Origin: Bradyrhizobium manausense
GTDB taxonomy: Bacteria; Pseudomonadota; Alphaproteobacteria; Rhizobiales; Xanthobacteraceae
Reading direction: 5' to 3'
Assembly (NCBI RefSeq): GCF_018129685.1
Contig: NZ_JAFCLG010000001.1
Location: 1,178,001 to 1,242,000 of the forward strand
Length of the DNA stretch: 64,000 nt
Shown: positions 26,080 through 35,248 of the stretch, piece after piece
Layout: each line of letters begins with the position of its first letter
Position numbering within the stretch: the stretch's first letter is position 1
Made by a program: the position numbers and the translations under genes
Notes under the pieces: model-generated
Seen by the model: the letters and a program-made list of their open reading frames with translations, nothing else
Databases searched by the model: none
What the model was told of the DNA's origin: nothing

Positions 26080-26091
26080 TGATTTGACGTC

Positions 26092-27480
26092 CTATTCCGC
26101 CGCCTGGCGCACGTGGCGCGCGGTCGGCGTGCGCATCGTCACCAGCTCTTCGGCCGCGGTCGGATGCAGCGCAATGGTCGCGTCGAAATCGGCCTTGGTC
26201 GCCTTCATCTTCACCGCGATCGCGACGACCTGCGTGATTTCGGCAGCGGCGTCACCGACGATGTGGCAGCCGAGCACGCGGTCGGTCGAGCCATCGACGA
26301 CCAGTTTCATCAGCACGCGGGTGTCGCGGCCGGACATCGTTGCCTTGATCGGGCGGAACGTCGCCTTGTAGATGTCGACGTGGCTGAACTGCGCGCGCGC
26401 CTCGGTTTCCGTCAGGCCGACCGTGCCGACCTCCGGCTGCGAGAACACCGCGGTCGGAATGGTCGAATGATCGACCTGCACCGTACGCTTGCCGAACACG
26501 GTGTCGGCGAAGGCATGGCCCTCGCGGATCGCGACGGGCGTGAGGTTGTGGCGATGGGTGACGTCGCCGATCGCATAGATGCTGTCGACCGAGCTCTTCG
26601 AGAAATGGTCGACCGCGATGCCGCCGTTCTTGGGGTTGATGGCGACGCCGGCCTTGTCCAGGCCGAGATTGGCGACGTTGGGATGCCGGCCGATCGCAAA
26701 CATGACCTGGTCCGACGCGATGCTCGACCCGTTCGACAGATGCGTGGTGAACTCCTCGCCATGGCGGTCGACCTTGTTCACCGTGCAGCCGGTGAGAATG
26801 GAGATGCCCTGCTTCTCCATCTCGCTGCGAACGTGAGCGCGAACGTCCTCGTCAAAACCGCGAAGGATGTTGTCGCCGCGATAGATCACGGTCACGTCGG
26901 AACCGAAGCCGGCGAAGATCCCGGCGAACTCCAGGGCGATGTAGCCGCCGCCCTGGATCACGATCCGTTTCGGCAGCTTCTTCAGGTGAAACGCCTCGTT
27001 GGAGGAGATCACATGCTCGATGCCGGGAATCGCCGCGCCGTGGTTGGGCGCGCCGCCGGTGGCGATCAAAATGTATCTTGCGGTGATCTTCCTGTCGTCG
27101 GCGAGCAGGCGAATGGTGTGCCTGTCCTCGATCACCGCGCGGCTCTTGACGATTTGCGCGCCCGACTTCTCGACATTGGTCGTGTAGGCCGCTTCCAGAC
27201 GCGCGATTTCCTTGTCCTTGTTGGCAATCAGGGTCGGCCAGTCGAAGGTCGCGGGCGGAACGGTCCAGCCGAAACCGGCGGCATCCTCGAACTCGTGACG
27301 AAAGTGCGAGCCGATCACGAACAGCTTCTTGGGCACACAGCCGCGGATCACGCAGGTGCCGCCCATGCGATACTCTTCCGCGATCATCACGCGGGCACCG
27401 TATCCGGCCGCGATGCGGGCGGCGCGCACGCCGCCCGAACCGCCACCGATGACAAAGAGATCGACGTCGAATTCGGCCAT
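26092..27480 (-). CDS. gor: Glutathione-disulfide reductase
   Basis: Reduces glutathione disulfide with NADPH; cytosolic FAD flavoprotein. At 462 residues it has normal length. The FAD motif GGGSGGVRAARIAA is at 12-25, the redox-active pair C43 and C48 lies in GGTCVIRGCVPKKL, the NADPH-domain Rossmann motif is GGGYIALEFAG, and the catalytic C-terminal HPTAAEE is present. A DUF2059 secreted protein gene stands 47 bases upstream on the same strand. Confidence 0.96.
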   Translation of the reverse strand: MAEFDVDLFVIGGGSGGVRAARIAAGYGARVMIAEEYRMGGTCVIRGCVPKKLFVIGSHFRHEFEDAAGFGWTVPPATFDWPTLIANKDKEIARLEAAYTTNVEKSGAQIVKSRAVIEDRHTIRLLADDRKITARYILIATGGAPNHGAAIPGIEHVISSNEAFHLKKLPKRIVIQGGGYIALEFAGIFAGFGSDVTVIYRGDNILRGFDEDVRAHVRSEMEKQGISILTGCTVNKVDRHGEEFTTHLSNGSSIASDQVMFAIGRHPNVANLGLDKAGVAINPKNGGIAVDHFSKSSVDSIYAIGDVTHRHNLTPVAIREGHAFADTVFGKRTVQVDHSTIPTAVFSQPEVGTVGLTETEARAQFSHVDIYKATFRPIKATMSGRDTRVLMKLVVDGSTDRVLGCHIVGDAAAEITQVVAIAVKMKATKADFDATIALHPTAAEELVTMRTPTARHVRQAAE

Positions 27481-27527
27481 GGTGCACTCCGACCCCGCTC
27501 AAGGATTATCCGGACAGATAGGTACTG

Positions 27528-28049
27528 TCAGATTTCCTTGCCACGCTTCTTCATCTCGGCGCGGAAGGCGCTCGCGACGACCTCGGAGAAATTCTGTGCC
27601 CAGGCATTCATCACCTGCATGCTGAGGTTGATCGCCTTGGGCTCGTTGGTGAGCAACTTCTGGCCGAGCGGCGACTTGTAGAACACGACGAGATCCTTCA
27701 GTTCCTGCTCGGTGAACTCGCCGGCGTAGACGCCGACCATGCCGTCGCCGATCTCCGACTCGCGGCCGGCCAGCTGTTTGGCAACGATCGGGGCGACCTC
27801 GTTGAGGTCCTTCTGGTAGTTGAGATTCTGGCCGATCAGCGTGGCCTTGACCTTCTCCACCATGCCGGGCACGGCGCCGGCATACATGGCGCTGGCATTC
27901 TTCAGCGTCAGAATCTCCTTCGCCGCCGCAATCGCCCCGGGCGTGGGTGCCGGCTGGGCCGGCGGCTGCTGCGCGGTCGCAGGCGCCGCCCCCAATGCCA
28001 ACGCGATGGCAAGGCAGGCTGCGGGCACGATCTTCAAAACGCTCTTCAT
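27528..28049 (-). CDS. DUF2059 domain secreted protein
   Basis: A 173-residue periplasmic protein of unknown function. Signal peptide residues 1-26 (ALALGAAPATAQ), a short Pro-rich link, then an all-helical DUF2059 domain with the signature FTEQELKDLVVFYKSPLGQKLL near residues 113-134. It follows rpiA by 21 bases and precedes gor by 47 bases on the same strand, so rpiA-DUF2059-gor may be one transcript. Confidence 0.88.
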   Translation of the reverse strand: MKSVLKIVPAACLAIALALGAAPATAQQPPAQPAPTPGAIAAAKEILTLKNASAMYAGAVPGMVEKVKATLIGQNLNYQKDLNEVAPIVAKQLAGRESEIGDGMVGVYAGEFTEQELKDLVVFYKSPLGQKLLTNEPKAINLSMQVMNAWAQNFSEVVASAFRAEMKKRGKEI

Positions 28050-28070
28050 TCCTGGTCTCCTTTTGGCGGC

Positions 28071-28769
28071 TTATCGCCGTTCAATCACGCGGATTCCCTC
28101 GCCACCCGCCAAAACGGCCGAGCTGGCCAAGCCGATAAACAACCCATGTTCGACGACGCCGGGGATCGCACTCAAAGCCCTGGCGAGGCTTGCGGGATCC
28201 GCAATCCGTCCGAGCTGGGCATCGACGATCCAGTGGCCGCCATCGGTGACGAAAGCGTGGCCGTCCTTGGCCCTGCGGACCGCCATTTGCCCGGAAACGC
28301 CGCATTCCGCAAACGCCTTTTCGATCGCCCGCCGGGTCGCCCCGAGCCCGAATGGGATCACCTCGACCGGCAGCGGAAAGCGGCCGAGAGTCGGCACCCA
28401 TTTGGTCTCGTCGGCAATGACGATCATGCGATCCGAGGCCGCCGCGACGATCTTCTCGCGCAGCAATGCGCCGCCGCCGCCCTTGATCAGGTTGAGCTGG
28501 GGGTCGATCTCGTCGGCACCGTCGATGGTGATGTCGAGATGATCGATCTCATCGAGTGTGGTCAGCGGCACGCCGCAGCGCATCGCGTCGGCGCGTGTCG
28601 CCTCCGAGGTCGGCACACCGATCACGTTGAGCCCGGCTGCGACGCGCTCGCCCAGCAGCTCGACGAAATGCTTGGCGGTCGAGCCCGTGCCGAGACCCAG
28701 CTGCATGCCGTCACGCACCTCCTCGAGGGCGCGTGCCGCTGCCTGCCGCTTCAACTGGTCCATATCCAC
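28071..28769 (-). CDS. rpiA: Ribose-5-phosphate isomerase A
   Basis: Interconverts ribose 5-phosphate and ribulose 5-phosphate in the pentose phosphate and Calvin pathways. The 232-residue protein shows [12 protein letters not shown] (residues 24-35), PTSEATR, DGADEID and [11 protein letters not shown], plus GVVEHGLF near the C terminus: all RpiA active-site motifs. Start is GTG at 28769, with AGAGGCGGG about 6 bases before it; ATG two codons further in is possible. It is divergent from gph. Confidence 0.96.
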   Translation of the reverse strand: MDMDQLKRQAAARALEEVRDGMQLGLGTGSTAKHFVELLGERVAAGLNVIGVPTSEATRADAMRCGVPLTTLDEIDHLDITIDGADEIDPQLNLIKGGGGALLREKIVAAASDRMIVIADETKWVPTLGRFPLPVEVIPFGLGATRRAIEKAFAECGVSGQMAVRRAKDGHAFVTDGGHWIVDAQLGRIADPASLARALSAIPGVVEHGLFIGLASSAVLAGGEGIRVIERR

Positions 28770-28931
28770 GTCTGCGCCCGCCTCTCGAAATCAGGATTGC
28801 CGCCGGTAGAGCTCGCGGCGGCCTATGTAGACTCGTTTTCCCCCCGCGAATAGGTCCGGGAACACTCCTATCAGGCGATCTTATGGCCCCGCCCCTTGCG
28901 CTGGCCCGGCCGGACCGATAGCGCTTTTTGC

Positions 28932-29627
28932 ATGAAATCCCCCTACACCCTCGTCTTCGATCTCGACGGCACGCTTGTGGATACGGCGCCCGACCTGATC
29001 ACCGCGCTCAATTACGTGCTCGATCGCGAAGGCCTGCCGCCGGTGCCGATGGCCTCGGCCCGGAACATGATCGGCGCTGGCGCCCGCAAGCTGATCGAAC
29101 GGGGCCTGGAGGCCGAGGGGCGGACAGTCACGCCTGCTGACATGGACCGGATGACGGCGGATTTCATCGCCTATTACGCCGACCATATCGCGGTCGAATC
29201 TCGTCCCTTTGAGGGGCTGCTGGACGCGCTCGACCTGTTCGCAGCGCAGGGCCATCGGCTTGCGGTCTGCACCAACAAGCTGGAATGGCTGTCAAAGCGG
29301 CTTTTGGACCAGCTCGACCTCAGCCGCCGGTTCGCCGCAATCTGCGGCGCGGACACTTTTGGCGTTCAGAAGCCCGATCCGACCATTTTCAGGCAGACCG
29401 TGGCGCGGGCGGGCGGCGAGGTCAAAGCCAGCATCATGGTCGGCGATGCCGGAACCGACGTCGGGGTCGCCCGCCGCGCCGGGGTGCCGGTGATCGGGGT
29501 CAGCTTCGGCTATACGGACGTACCGATCGCCGAGCTGAAGCCGGACCGGCTGATCCATCACATGCGGGACCTGCCGGCTGCCGCCCATAGCCTCATGACC
29601 ATCCATGCGTCAGGCAAGGCTCTGTAA
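28932..29627 (+). CDS. gph: Phosphoglycolate phosphatase
   Basis: Removes phosphate from 2-phosphoglycolate formed by DNA repair or Rubisco oxygenation. The 231-residue HAD-family protein has motif I DLDGTLVDTAPDL (nucleophile D11), a cap domain (KLIERGLEAEG...), motif II TNK, motif III with K in FGVQKPDP, and motif IV GDAGTDV. The start ATG 28932 gives the usual MKSPYTLVFDLDGT opening; no good Shine-Dalgarno is visible. It is divergent from rpiA, a chromosomal arrangement consistent with sugar-phosphate metabolism. Confidence 0.9.
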   Translation: MKSPYTLVFDLDGTLVDTAPDLITALNYVLDREGLPPVPMASARNMIGAGARKLIERGLEAEGRTVTPADMDRMTADFIAYYADHIAVESRPFEGLLDALDLFAAQGHRLAVCTNKLEWLSKRLLDQLDLSRRFAAICGADTFGVQKPDPTIFRQTVARAGGEVKASIMVGDAGTDVGVARRAGVPVIGVSFGYTDVPIAELKPDRLIHHMRDLPAAAHSLMTIHASGKAL

Positions 29628-29655
29628 TAGCTCGGCTATCCCGCCGAACCCTGCG

Positions 29656-29671
29656 TTAACCATCTATTAAC
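29656..29671 (+). promoter_or_regulatory. CtrA box upstream of lipoprotein gene
   Basis: TTAA (29656-29659), seven bases, TTAAC (29667-29671): a perfect match to the full CtrA recognition site of alphaproteobacteria. It sits 89 bases before the lipoprotein ATG, a usual promoter position. Confidence 0.65.
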
Positions 29672-29759
29672 TATGCGCCGCCTGCCGGTTGCTCGCCCGG
29701 AATGACGCTCCTAAGGTCGTGACGGGGTTATGTGGCGGTTCGTCGCAGTAGAAGTGTGG

Positions 29760-30251
29760 ATGGTCATGCGTCGTGTCATCGCGATTGCCTTAGCCGGAGC
29801 GAGCCTCCTGGGAGCAACAAGCCTTGGTGGCTGCTCCTCATTGTCATGGGACATGTTCAAATCGACGCCGCCGACCGCCCAGGTCCGGCTCGAATCCAAT
29901 CCGCCGGGGGCTGACGCCGCGACGTCGCTCGGACCGGGCTGCAAGACCCCCTGCTCGGTCTCGGTTCCCGCCCCCGAAGCTCCGTTCACGGTCACGTTCG
30001 CGCTGCCCAAGCACCAGCCGACCACCGTGCCGGTGAACATCATCAAGAATCCCGGCGATTTCACCACGCCTGCGACGGTGACCACCGATCCGAACCCGGT
30101 GTTTGCGGAGTTGCAGCCCGCCGTGCCGCCCAAGCCTGTGAAGAAGAAGCCGCACCGGCCGAAGACACCTAAACCTGCCACAGCGGCGCCAGCCGATGCT
30201 GCGCCGCCCGCAGCCGGTACGTTCCCCGATCCAAATGCGGGCAAACGCTGA
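29760..30251 (+). CDS. Putative lipoprotein with PEGA-like domain
   Basis: A 163-residue lipoprotein. The lipobox is SLGGC at about residues 20-24, so the mature protein begins at the cysteine and is lipid-anchored. Residues about 39-88 ([15 protein letters not shown]... then [13 protein letters not shown]) resemble a PEGA domain, found in surface and peptidoglycan-associated proteins. The C terminus is Pro/Lys-rich ([17 protein letters not shown]), suited to crossing peptidoglycan. ATG 29760 or 29766 are both possible. The upstream CtrA box suggests cell-cycle control. Confidence 0.75.
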   Translation: MVMRRVIAIALAGASLLGATSLGGCSSLSWDMFKSTPPTAQVRLESNPPGADAATSLGPGCKTPCSVSVPAPEAPFTVTFALPKHQPTTVPVNIIKNPGDFTTPATVTTDPNPVFAELQPAVPPKPVKKKPHRPKTPKPATAAPADAAPPAAGTFPDPNAGKR

Positions 30252-30367
30252 TCCAGCTGTCAATCTGGGTGACCACCCGATTGTCTCAGCCGCGTCCGAT
30301 GCTTAGATTGCCTCGACAGCACCGCTGCAGCAAAGGTGCGCCCGCCGTAAGTGACAAGGCATTTGGT

Positions 30368-31402
30368 ATGAACGGACCTATCGCGAGCCCGAGCGACGCG
30401 CCATCGAGCGCGATGACCGATCCGTTCGGCCGGGCCATCTCTTACTTGCGCGTTTCCGTCACCGACCGCTGCGATCTGCGCTGCTTCTATTGCATGTCGG
30501 AAGACATGACCTTCCTGCCCAAGGCCGACCTGCTGACGCTGGAAGAACTCGACCGGCTGTGCTCGGCCTTCATCGCCAAGGGCGTGAAGAAGTTGCGCCT
30601 CACCGGTGGCGAGCCGCTGGTCCGTCGCAACGTCATGTCGCTGGTGCGCTCGCTGTCGCGCCATCTGACGAGCGGCGCCCTGGGCGAGCTCACGCTGACC
30701 ACCAACGGCACGCAGCTGGCAAAACATGCGCAGGAGCTTGCCGATTGCGGCGTCCGACGCATCAACGTCTCGCTCGACACGCTCGATCCCAGGAAATTTC
30801 GCGAGATCACGCGCTGGGGCGAGATCGACAAGGTGCTGGAAGGCATCGAAGCCGCGCGCGCCGCAGGCCTCGCCGTGAAGATCAACGCGGTGGCGCTGAA
30901 GAATCTCAACGAAGACGAGCTGCCTGATCTGATGCGCTGGGCCCACGGCAAGGGCATGGGCCTGACCCTGATCGAGGTGATGCCGATGGGCGAGATCGGC
31001 TCGGGCCGTATCGACCAGTATCTGCCGCTGTCGCTGGTGCGCGCGCGCCTCGCCCAGCAATTCACGCTGACGGATCTTGCCGAGAGCACCGGCGGACCGG
31101 CACGCTATGTCAGCGTCGCGGAGACCGGCGGCAAACTCGGCTTCATCACGCCGATGACCCACAATTTCTGCGAATCCTGCAACCGGGTGCGCATCACCTG
31201 CACCGGCACGCTACACACCTGCCTCGGCCATGAGGATGCCTCCGATTTGCGCAAACCCCTGCGCGCATCCAGCGACGACACGCTGCTTGCCGCCGCGATC
31301 GACCACGCCATCGGGCTCAAGCCCAAGGGCCACGATTTCATCATCGACCGCCGCCACGATCGCCCGAGCGTCTCGAGGCACATGAGCGTCACCGGCGGCT
31401 GA
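30368..31402 (+). CDS. moaA: GTP 3',8-cyclase, molybdenum cofactor biosynthesis
   Basis: Radical SAM enzyme making (8S)-3',8-cyclo-7,8-dihydro-GTP, first step to molybdopterin. The 344-residue protein has the SAM-binding 4Fe-4S cysteines C35, C39 and C42 (RCDLRCFYC). The second, substrate-binding cluster uses C268, C271 and C285 (CESC-x13-C), and LTGGEPLVR and the C-terminal GG are present. ATG 30368 gives the standard length; upstream in-frame codons have no coding character. No MoaC/MoaB or Moco riboswitch is nearby. Confidence 0.95.
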   Translation: MNGPIASPSDAPSSAMTDPFGRAISYLRVSVTDRCDLRCFYCMSEDMTFLPKADLLTLEELDRLCSAFIAKGVKKLRLTGGEPLVRRNVMSLVRSLSRHLTSGALGELTLTTNGTQLAKHAQELADCGVRRINVSLDTLDPRKFREITRWGEIDKVLEGIEAARAAGLAVKINAVALKNLNEDELPDLMRWAHGKGMGLTLIEVMPMGEIGSGRIDQYLPLSLVRARLAQQFTLTDLAESTGGPARYVSVAETGGKLGFITPMTHNFCESCNRVRITCTGTLHTCLGHEDASDLRKPLRASSDDTLLAAAIDHAIGLKPKGHDFIIDRRHDRPSVSRHMSVTGG

Positions 31403-31433
31403 GGATTCGCCGCCCGCCGGCCAACCTAACCTT

Positions 31434-31448
31434 TTGACCGGTCGTCAA
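31434..31448. promoter_or_regulatory. Inverted repeat upstream of the TRAP permease genes
   Basis: TTGAC-CGGTC-GTCAA is a perfect 5-bp inverted repeat with a 5-base spacer in the 294-base gap between moaA and dctQ, about 250 bases before dctQ. It could be an operator of a dimeric regulator, but no regulator gene adjoins it. Confidence 0.35.
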
Positions 31449-31696
31449 TTTGCCCATTTTCCGATTGACGGCGCACAAGCCCGCTGGTTTGGTGCGACCG
31501 CCTTTGCTTGCCCGGCAGCATAAGCCGGCCCGCCCCTCTGGCGGTCGCGGTCAAGACGGCAAGGCACGAGGGGAGGACTGACGCCGCAATCGCTTTTCGG
31601 AAAACGATCCGTGCGGCCGCGTGCTTTTGCACGCCGGCCAGGCGATGTGCGCTGATGCCTCCCGTGAAGTCACGACCGCGACGGAGAGATAGTAAG

Positions 31697-32236
31697 ATGC
31701 GTCCACTGCTGGCGGTGAGCAACGCCATCGACGCCCTCAATGAAAAGATTGGGTACGTCTGTAACCTGCTCGTGCTCTTCGCCTGTCTGGTGAGCGCGGC
31801 CAACGCCATGATCCGCTACGCGTTCAGCTACTCGTCGAACGGGTGGCTGGAGCTGCAATGGTACATGTTCGCGATCCTGGTGATGTTCGGCGCGTCCTAC
31901 ACCTTCAAGCGCAACGAGCACGTCCGCGTCGAGATCATGTATCTGATGCTGTCCGAGCGCGGCCAGCTCTGGCTCGACCTGATCGGCACGCTGTTCTTCC
32001 TGATCCCCTCCTGCCTCCTGCTCGCCTATCTGTCGTGGCCGTTCTTCATGCAGGCCTATAATGTCGGCGAGATGTCGGGCAATGCCGGCGGCCTGCTCCG
32101 CTGGCCCATCAAGTTCGTGATCCCCGCCGGCTTCGTGATGCTGGCACTGCAGGGAGTTTCCGAAGTCATCAAGCGTATCGCGGCTCTCCAGGGCTATGTG
32201 ACGATCGACGCCAAGTACGAGAGGCCGACTCAATGA
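31697..32236 (+). CDS. dctQ: TRAP transporter small permease
   Basis: Small membrane subunit of a secondary, binding-protein-dependent TRAP carrier. The 179-residue protein has four hydrophobic helices (about 18-38, 52-72, 98-118 and 140-160) and the family stretch AILVMFGASYTFKRNEHVRV. ATG 31697 has GGAGAGATAG before it. It overlaps dctM by 4 bases (ATGA), a typical arrangement. No receptor gene is next to it; two candidate receptor genes stand at 41041 and 44870. The subfamily resembles COG4665 (chloroaromatic/mannitol or alpha-keto acid carriers). Confidence 0.88.
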   Translation: MRPLLAVSNAIDALNEKIGYVCNLLVLFACLVSAANAMIRYAFSYSSNGWLELQWYMFAILVMFGASYTFKRNEHVRVEIMYLMLSERGQLWLDLIGTLFFLIPSCLLLAYLSWPFFMQAYNVGEMSGNAGGLLRWPIKFVIPAGFVMLALQGVSEVIKRIAALQGYVTIDAKYERPTQ

Positions 32237-33834
32237 TCACGCTGGAGATGATGCCGCCGCTGATGTTCGGCGGCCTGGTTCTGGTGATGCTGCTCGGCTT
32301 CCCCGTCGCGTTCACGCTGGCGGCTGTCGGTCTCTCCTTCGGCTTCCTCGCCATCCATCTCGGATTCTTCGATCTCAACTTCCTGCAGGCGATCCCGGGC
32401 CGGGTGTTCGGCAGCGTGCTCTCCAACGAGCTGCTGCTCGCGATCCCGTTCTTCACCTTCATGGGCGCGATATTGGAGAGATGCGGCCTCGCAGAGGACA
32501 TGCTGGATTCGATGGGCCAGCTGTTCGGTCCGATCCGCGGCGGCCTCGGCTATTCCGTCATCATCGTCGGCTTCATCCTCGGCGCCATCACCGGCACGGT
32601 GGCGGCGCAGGTCATCGCCATGGCGCTGATCTCGATGCCGGTGATGATCCGCTACGGCTACAACATGCGCTACATTACCGGCGTGCTGGCGGCCTCCGGG
32701 ACGATCACACAGCTGGTGCCGCCCTCGCTGGTGCTGATCGTGCTCGCCGACCAGCTCGGCAAGTCGGTGGGTGACATGTATCTCGGCGCCTGGGGCCCCT
32801 CGGTGTTCCAGATCATGCTGTTCGCCGGCTACACCTTCATCCTCGGCCTGATCAAGCCCGATCACGTGCCGCCGGTGCCGAAGGACGCGCGCACGCTGAC
32901 CGGCTGGGCGCTGTGGAAGAAGTGCCTGATGGGCATCATCCCCTCCGCCGTGCTGATCTTCGTCGTGCTCGGCACCATGATGATGGGCCTTGCGACGCCG
33001 ACCGAAGCCGGCGCGATGGGCGCGGTCGGCGCCATCGTGCTCGCCGCGATCCACCACAAGGATTTCACCTCGACCGACCGCAAGGTGCTGATAACAGGCG
33101 TGATCGCCGCCGGCATCGGCACCATCATCGCGATGCTGTTCACGGAGAATTTGATCTTCAAGATCGCCTTCGCGGTGACTTACCTGGCGGTCGCCTGGAT
33201 CTGCATCCAGGCCGCGCGCATCCCCGACCTGCGCGACCTGATCAAGCAGGGCTACGAGACCACCATGCGCATCACCTGCATGGTCACCTTCATCCTGATC
33301 GGATCGACCTGCTTCTCGGTGGTGTTCCTCGGCGTCTCCGGCGGCGTCTGGCTCGAGCACATGCTGACCTCGCTGCCCGGCGGCGTCTGGGGCTTCCTGA
33401 TCTTCATCAACCTCTTCATTTTCTTCCTGGCGTTCTTCCTCGACTTCTTCGAGATCGCGTTCATCATCCTGCCGATGATCGCGCCGATCGCGCAGAAGAT
33501 CCTGGGCCCCGTCGTCGGCGACGGACCGGCGCTGATCTGGTTCGGCGTCATGCTCTGCGTCAACATGCAGACCTCGTTCCTGCATCCGCCGTTCGGTTTC
33601 GCGCTGTTCTACTTACGCGGCGTGGCGCCGAAGGAAGTGAAGAGCTCGGACATCTACTGGGGCGCCATGCCCTGGATCGGCCTGCAGATGATCATGGTGC
33701 TGATCGTGATCGCCTTCCCGATCACGGTGACGGGCCTGCTGGACAAGCCTGTCAATGTCGACCTCGACAAGGTCAGGATCGACGTGCCGCAGATCGATCT
33801 GCCGCCGCTGGATCTCGGCCCGCCGACGAAGTAG
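32233..33834 (+). CDS. dctM: TRAP transporter large permease
   Basis: Main membrane channel of the TRAP carrier, driven by the sodium or proton gradient. At 533 residues it is longer than the usual 425-440 of DctM; the extra part is a polar loop and additional helices around residues 240-330, as seen in COG4664-type members. Hydrophobic helices cover most of the protein; GAILERCGLAEDMLDSMGQ and AASGTITQLVPPSLVLIVL are typical. It is translationally coupled to dctQ. Confidence 0.9.
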   Translation: MITLEMMPPLMFGGLVLVMLLGFPVAFTLAAVGLSFGFLAIHLGFFDLNFLQAIPGRVFGSVLSNELLLAIPFFTFMGAILERCGLAEDMLDSMGQLFGPIRGGLGYSVIIVGFILGAITGTVAAQVIAMALISMPVMIRYGYNMRYITGVLAASGTITQLVPPSLVLIVLADQLGKSVGDMYLGAWGPSVFQIMLFAGYTFILGLIKPDHVPPVPKDARTLTGWALWKKCLMGIIPSAVLIFVVLGTMMMGLATPTEAGAMGAVGAIVLAAIHHKDFTSTDRKVLITGVIAAGIGTIIAMLFTENLIFKIAFAVTYLAVAWICIQAARIPDLRDLIKQGYETTMRITCMVTFILIGSTCFSVVFLGVSGGVWLEHMLTSLPGGVWGFLIFINLFIFFLAFFLDFFEIAFIILPMIAPIAQKILGPVVGDGPALIWFGVMLCVNMQTSFLHPPFGFALFYLRGVAPKEVKSSDIYWGAMPWIGLQMIMVLIVIAFPITVTGLLDKPVNVDLDKVRIDVPQIDLPPLDLGPPTK

Positions 33835-33850
33835 CGGTCGTCACCGTTTC

Positions 33851-33880
33851 CATCATGATCCGCCCTTGCGGAGCATGATG
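33851..33880. terminator. Hairpin after the TRAP permease genes
   Basis: CATCATGATCCGC and GCGGAGCATGATG form a 13-bp stem with one mismatch around CCTT, 16 bases after the dctM stop. No T tract is seen, so it is either a weak terminator or an mRNA-stabilising hairpin. Confidence 0.6.
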
Positions 33881-33913
33881 GACGTGACACGCGCAACAAA
33901 CGTGGGCATACCA

Positions 33914-33939
33914 AACGTTCCCTAAACTCACGGAACGTT
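33914..33939. promoter_or_regulatory. Inverted repeat just before the carboxypeptidase gene
   Basis: AACGTTCC (33914-33921) and GGAACGTT (33932-33939) are perfect 8-bp arms with a 10-base spacer, ending 4 bases before the ATG. Centre spacing of 18 suggests a dimeric regulator; alternatively the arms fold into a hairpin covering the ribosome site. Confidence 0.45.
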
Positions 33940-33943
33940 GCGC

Positions 33944-35233
33944 ATGCTCCGATCGCACCCTGCTTCTTCGCTCGCCGGCTCGTTGATCGCCTCGCTGTGG
34001 CTGGCCTGCGCCGCGACAATCGCGCATGCCGAACCGGTCGCCGAAATCCAGGCGTTGGCGCAGAAGGAGCAGCAGCCGCTGCTCGACACGCTGCGCGATC
34101 TCGTCAACATCGAGACCGGCAGCGGGGATGTCGAGGGCCTGAACGTGATCGCAGGCCGCGTGGCCGACCAGCTCAAGCAGCTCGGCGGCGAGGTGGAGAT
34201 TCTGCAGCCCACCGACATCTATCGTCTCGACGACACGCCCGAGAAGATCGGCCCGGCCGTGCACGCCACCTTCAAGGGCACCGGCACCGCAAGGATCATG
34301 CTGATCGCCCACATGGACACGGTGTACCTGAAGGGCATGCTGAAGGACCAGCCGTTCCGCATCGACGGCGACAAGGCCTACGGCCTCGGCATTGCCGACG
34401 ACAAGCAGGGCGTCGCGCTCATTCTCCATACCGTTGCGATGCTGCAGAAGCTGAACTTCAGTGAATACGGTACGCTCACCGTGCTCACCAATAGCGATGA
34501 GGAAATCTCCTCGCCCGGCTGGCGCAGCACCATCACCAAATTCGCCTCCGATCAGGATGCGGTGTTCTCGTTCGAAGGCGGCGGCACCAGCGGCACGCTG
34601 CGACTTGCCACCAGCGGCGTCGGCTCGGCCTATCTCGCGGTGACGGGCAAGTCGTCGCATGCGGGCTCAAGGCCCGAGGGCGGCATCAATGCATTCTACG
34701 AGCTCGCGCACCAGGTGCTGCAGATGAAGGACCTGTCCAGGCCGGAACAGGGCCTGAAGCTGAACTGGACCGTCGCCAAGGCCGGGACCAATCGCAACGT
34801 GATCCCGGCCGAAGCCACGGCGCAAGCCGATGCGCGCGCGCTCAAGGTGTCGGACTTCGACGAACTGGAGAAGACGCTGCAGGAGAAGATCAAGAACCAT
34901 CTGCTGCCCGACTCCAGGGTCGAGCTGAAATTCGAGGTGCGGCGCCCGCCGCTCGAGGCAAACGAAATCTCGCGCCGCGTGGCGACCCACGGCAAGGCGA
35001 TCTATCAGGAGCTCGGAATGTCCATCAACGTTGCCGAGAAAGCGACCGGCGGCGGCACCGATGCCGCCTTTGCCGCGCTCAAGACCAAGGGCGCGGTGGT
35101 GGAAGGCATGGGCCTGTCGGGCTTCGGCGCACATTCCAACGACGCCGAATATGTCAAGCTCGACACCATCGTGCCCCGCCTCTACCTGGCCATGCGCATG
35201 ATCATGGACCTGTCGACCGGCAAGGTGAAATAG
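33944..35233 (+). CDS. Secreted M20 family metallopeptidase, glutamate carboxypeptidase type
   Basis: A 429-residue exported zinc peptidase; relatives cleave C-terminal glutamate from folates or peptides. The signal peptide ends near AHAEP. Metal motifs are visible: HMDTVYLKG (first His and Asp), a bridging D in ADDKQG, the EE pair in SDEEISSPG, and a C-terminal His in GFGAHSND. The dimerisation domain starts at SGVGSAYLAVTGKSSHAGS. ATG 33944 is used, with an alternative TTG two codons upstream. An inverted repeat lies just ahead. Its peptide substrate might link to the neighbouring TRAP permease, which is inference. Confidence 0.87.
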   Translation: MLRSHPASSLAGSLIASLWLACAATIAHAEPVAEIQALAQKEQQPLLDTLRDLVNIETGSGDVEGLNVIAGRVADQLKQLGGEVEILQPTDIYRLDDTPEKIGPAVHATFKGTGTARIMLIAHMDTVYLKGMLKDQPFRIDGDKAYGLGIADDKQGVALILHTVAMLQKLNFSEYGTLTVLTNSDEEISSPGWRSTITKFASDQDAVFSFEGGGTSGTLRLATSGVGSAYLAVTGKSSHAGSRPEGGINAFYELAHQVLQMKDLSRPEQGLKLNWTVAKAGTNRNVIPAEATAQADARALKVSDFDELEKTLQEKIKNHLLPDSRVELKFEVRRPPLEANEISRRVATHGKAIYQELGMSINVAEKATGGGTDAAFAALKTKGAVVEGMGLSGFGAHSNDAEYVKLDTIVPRLYLAMRMIMDLSTGKVK

Positions 35234-35248
35234 CGATCGCCGCGACAG

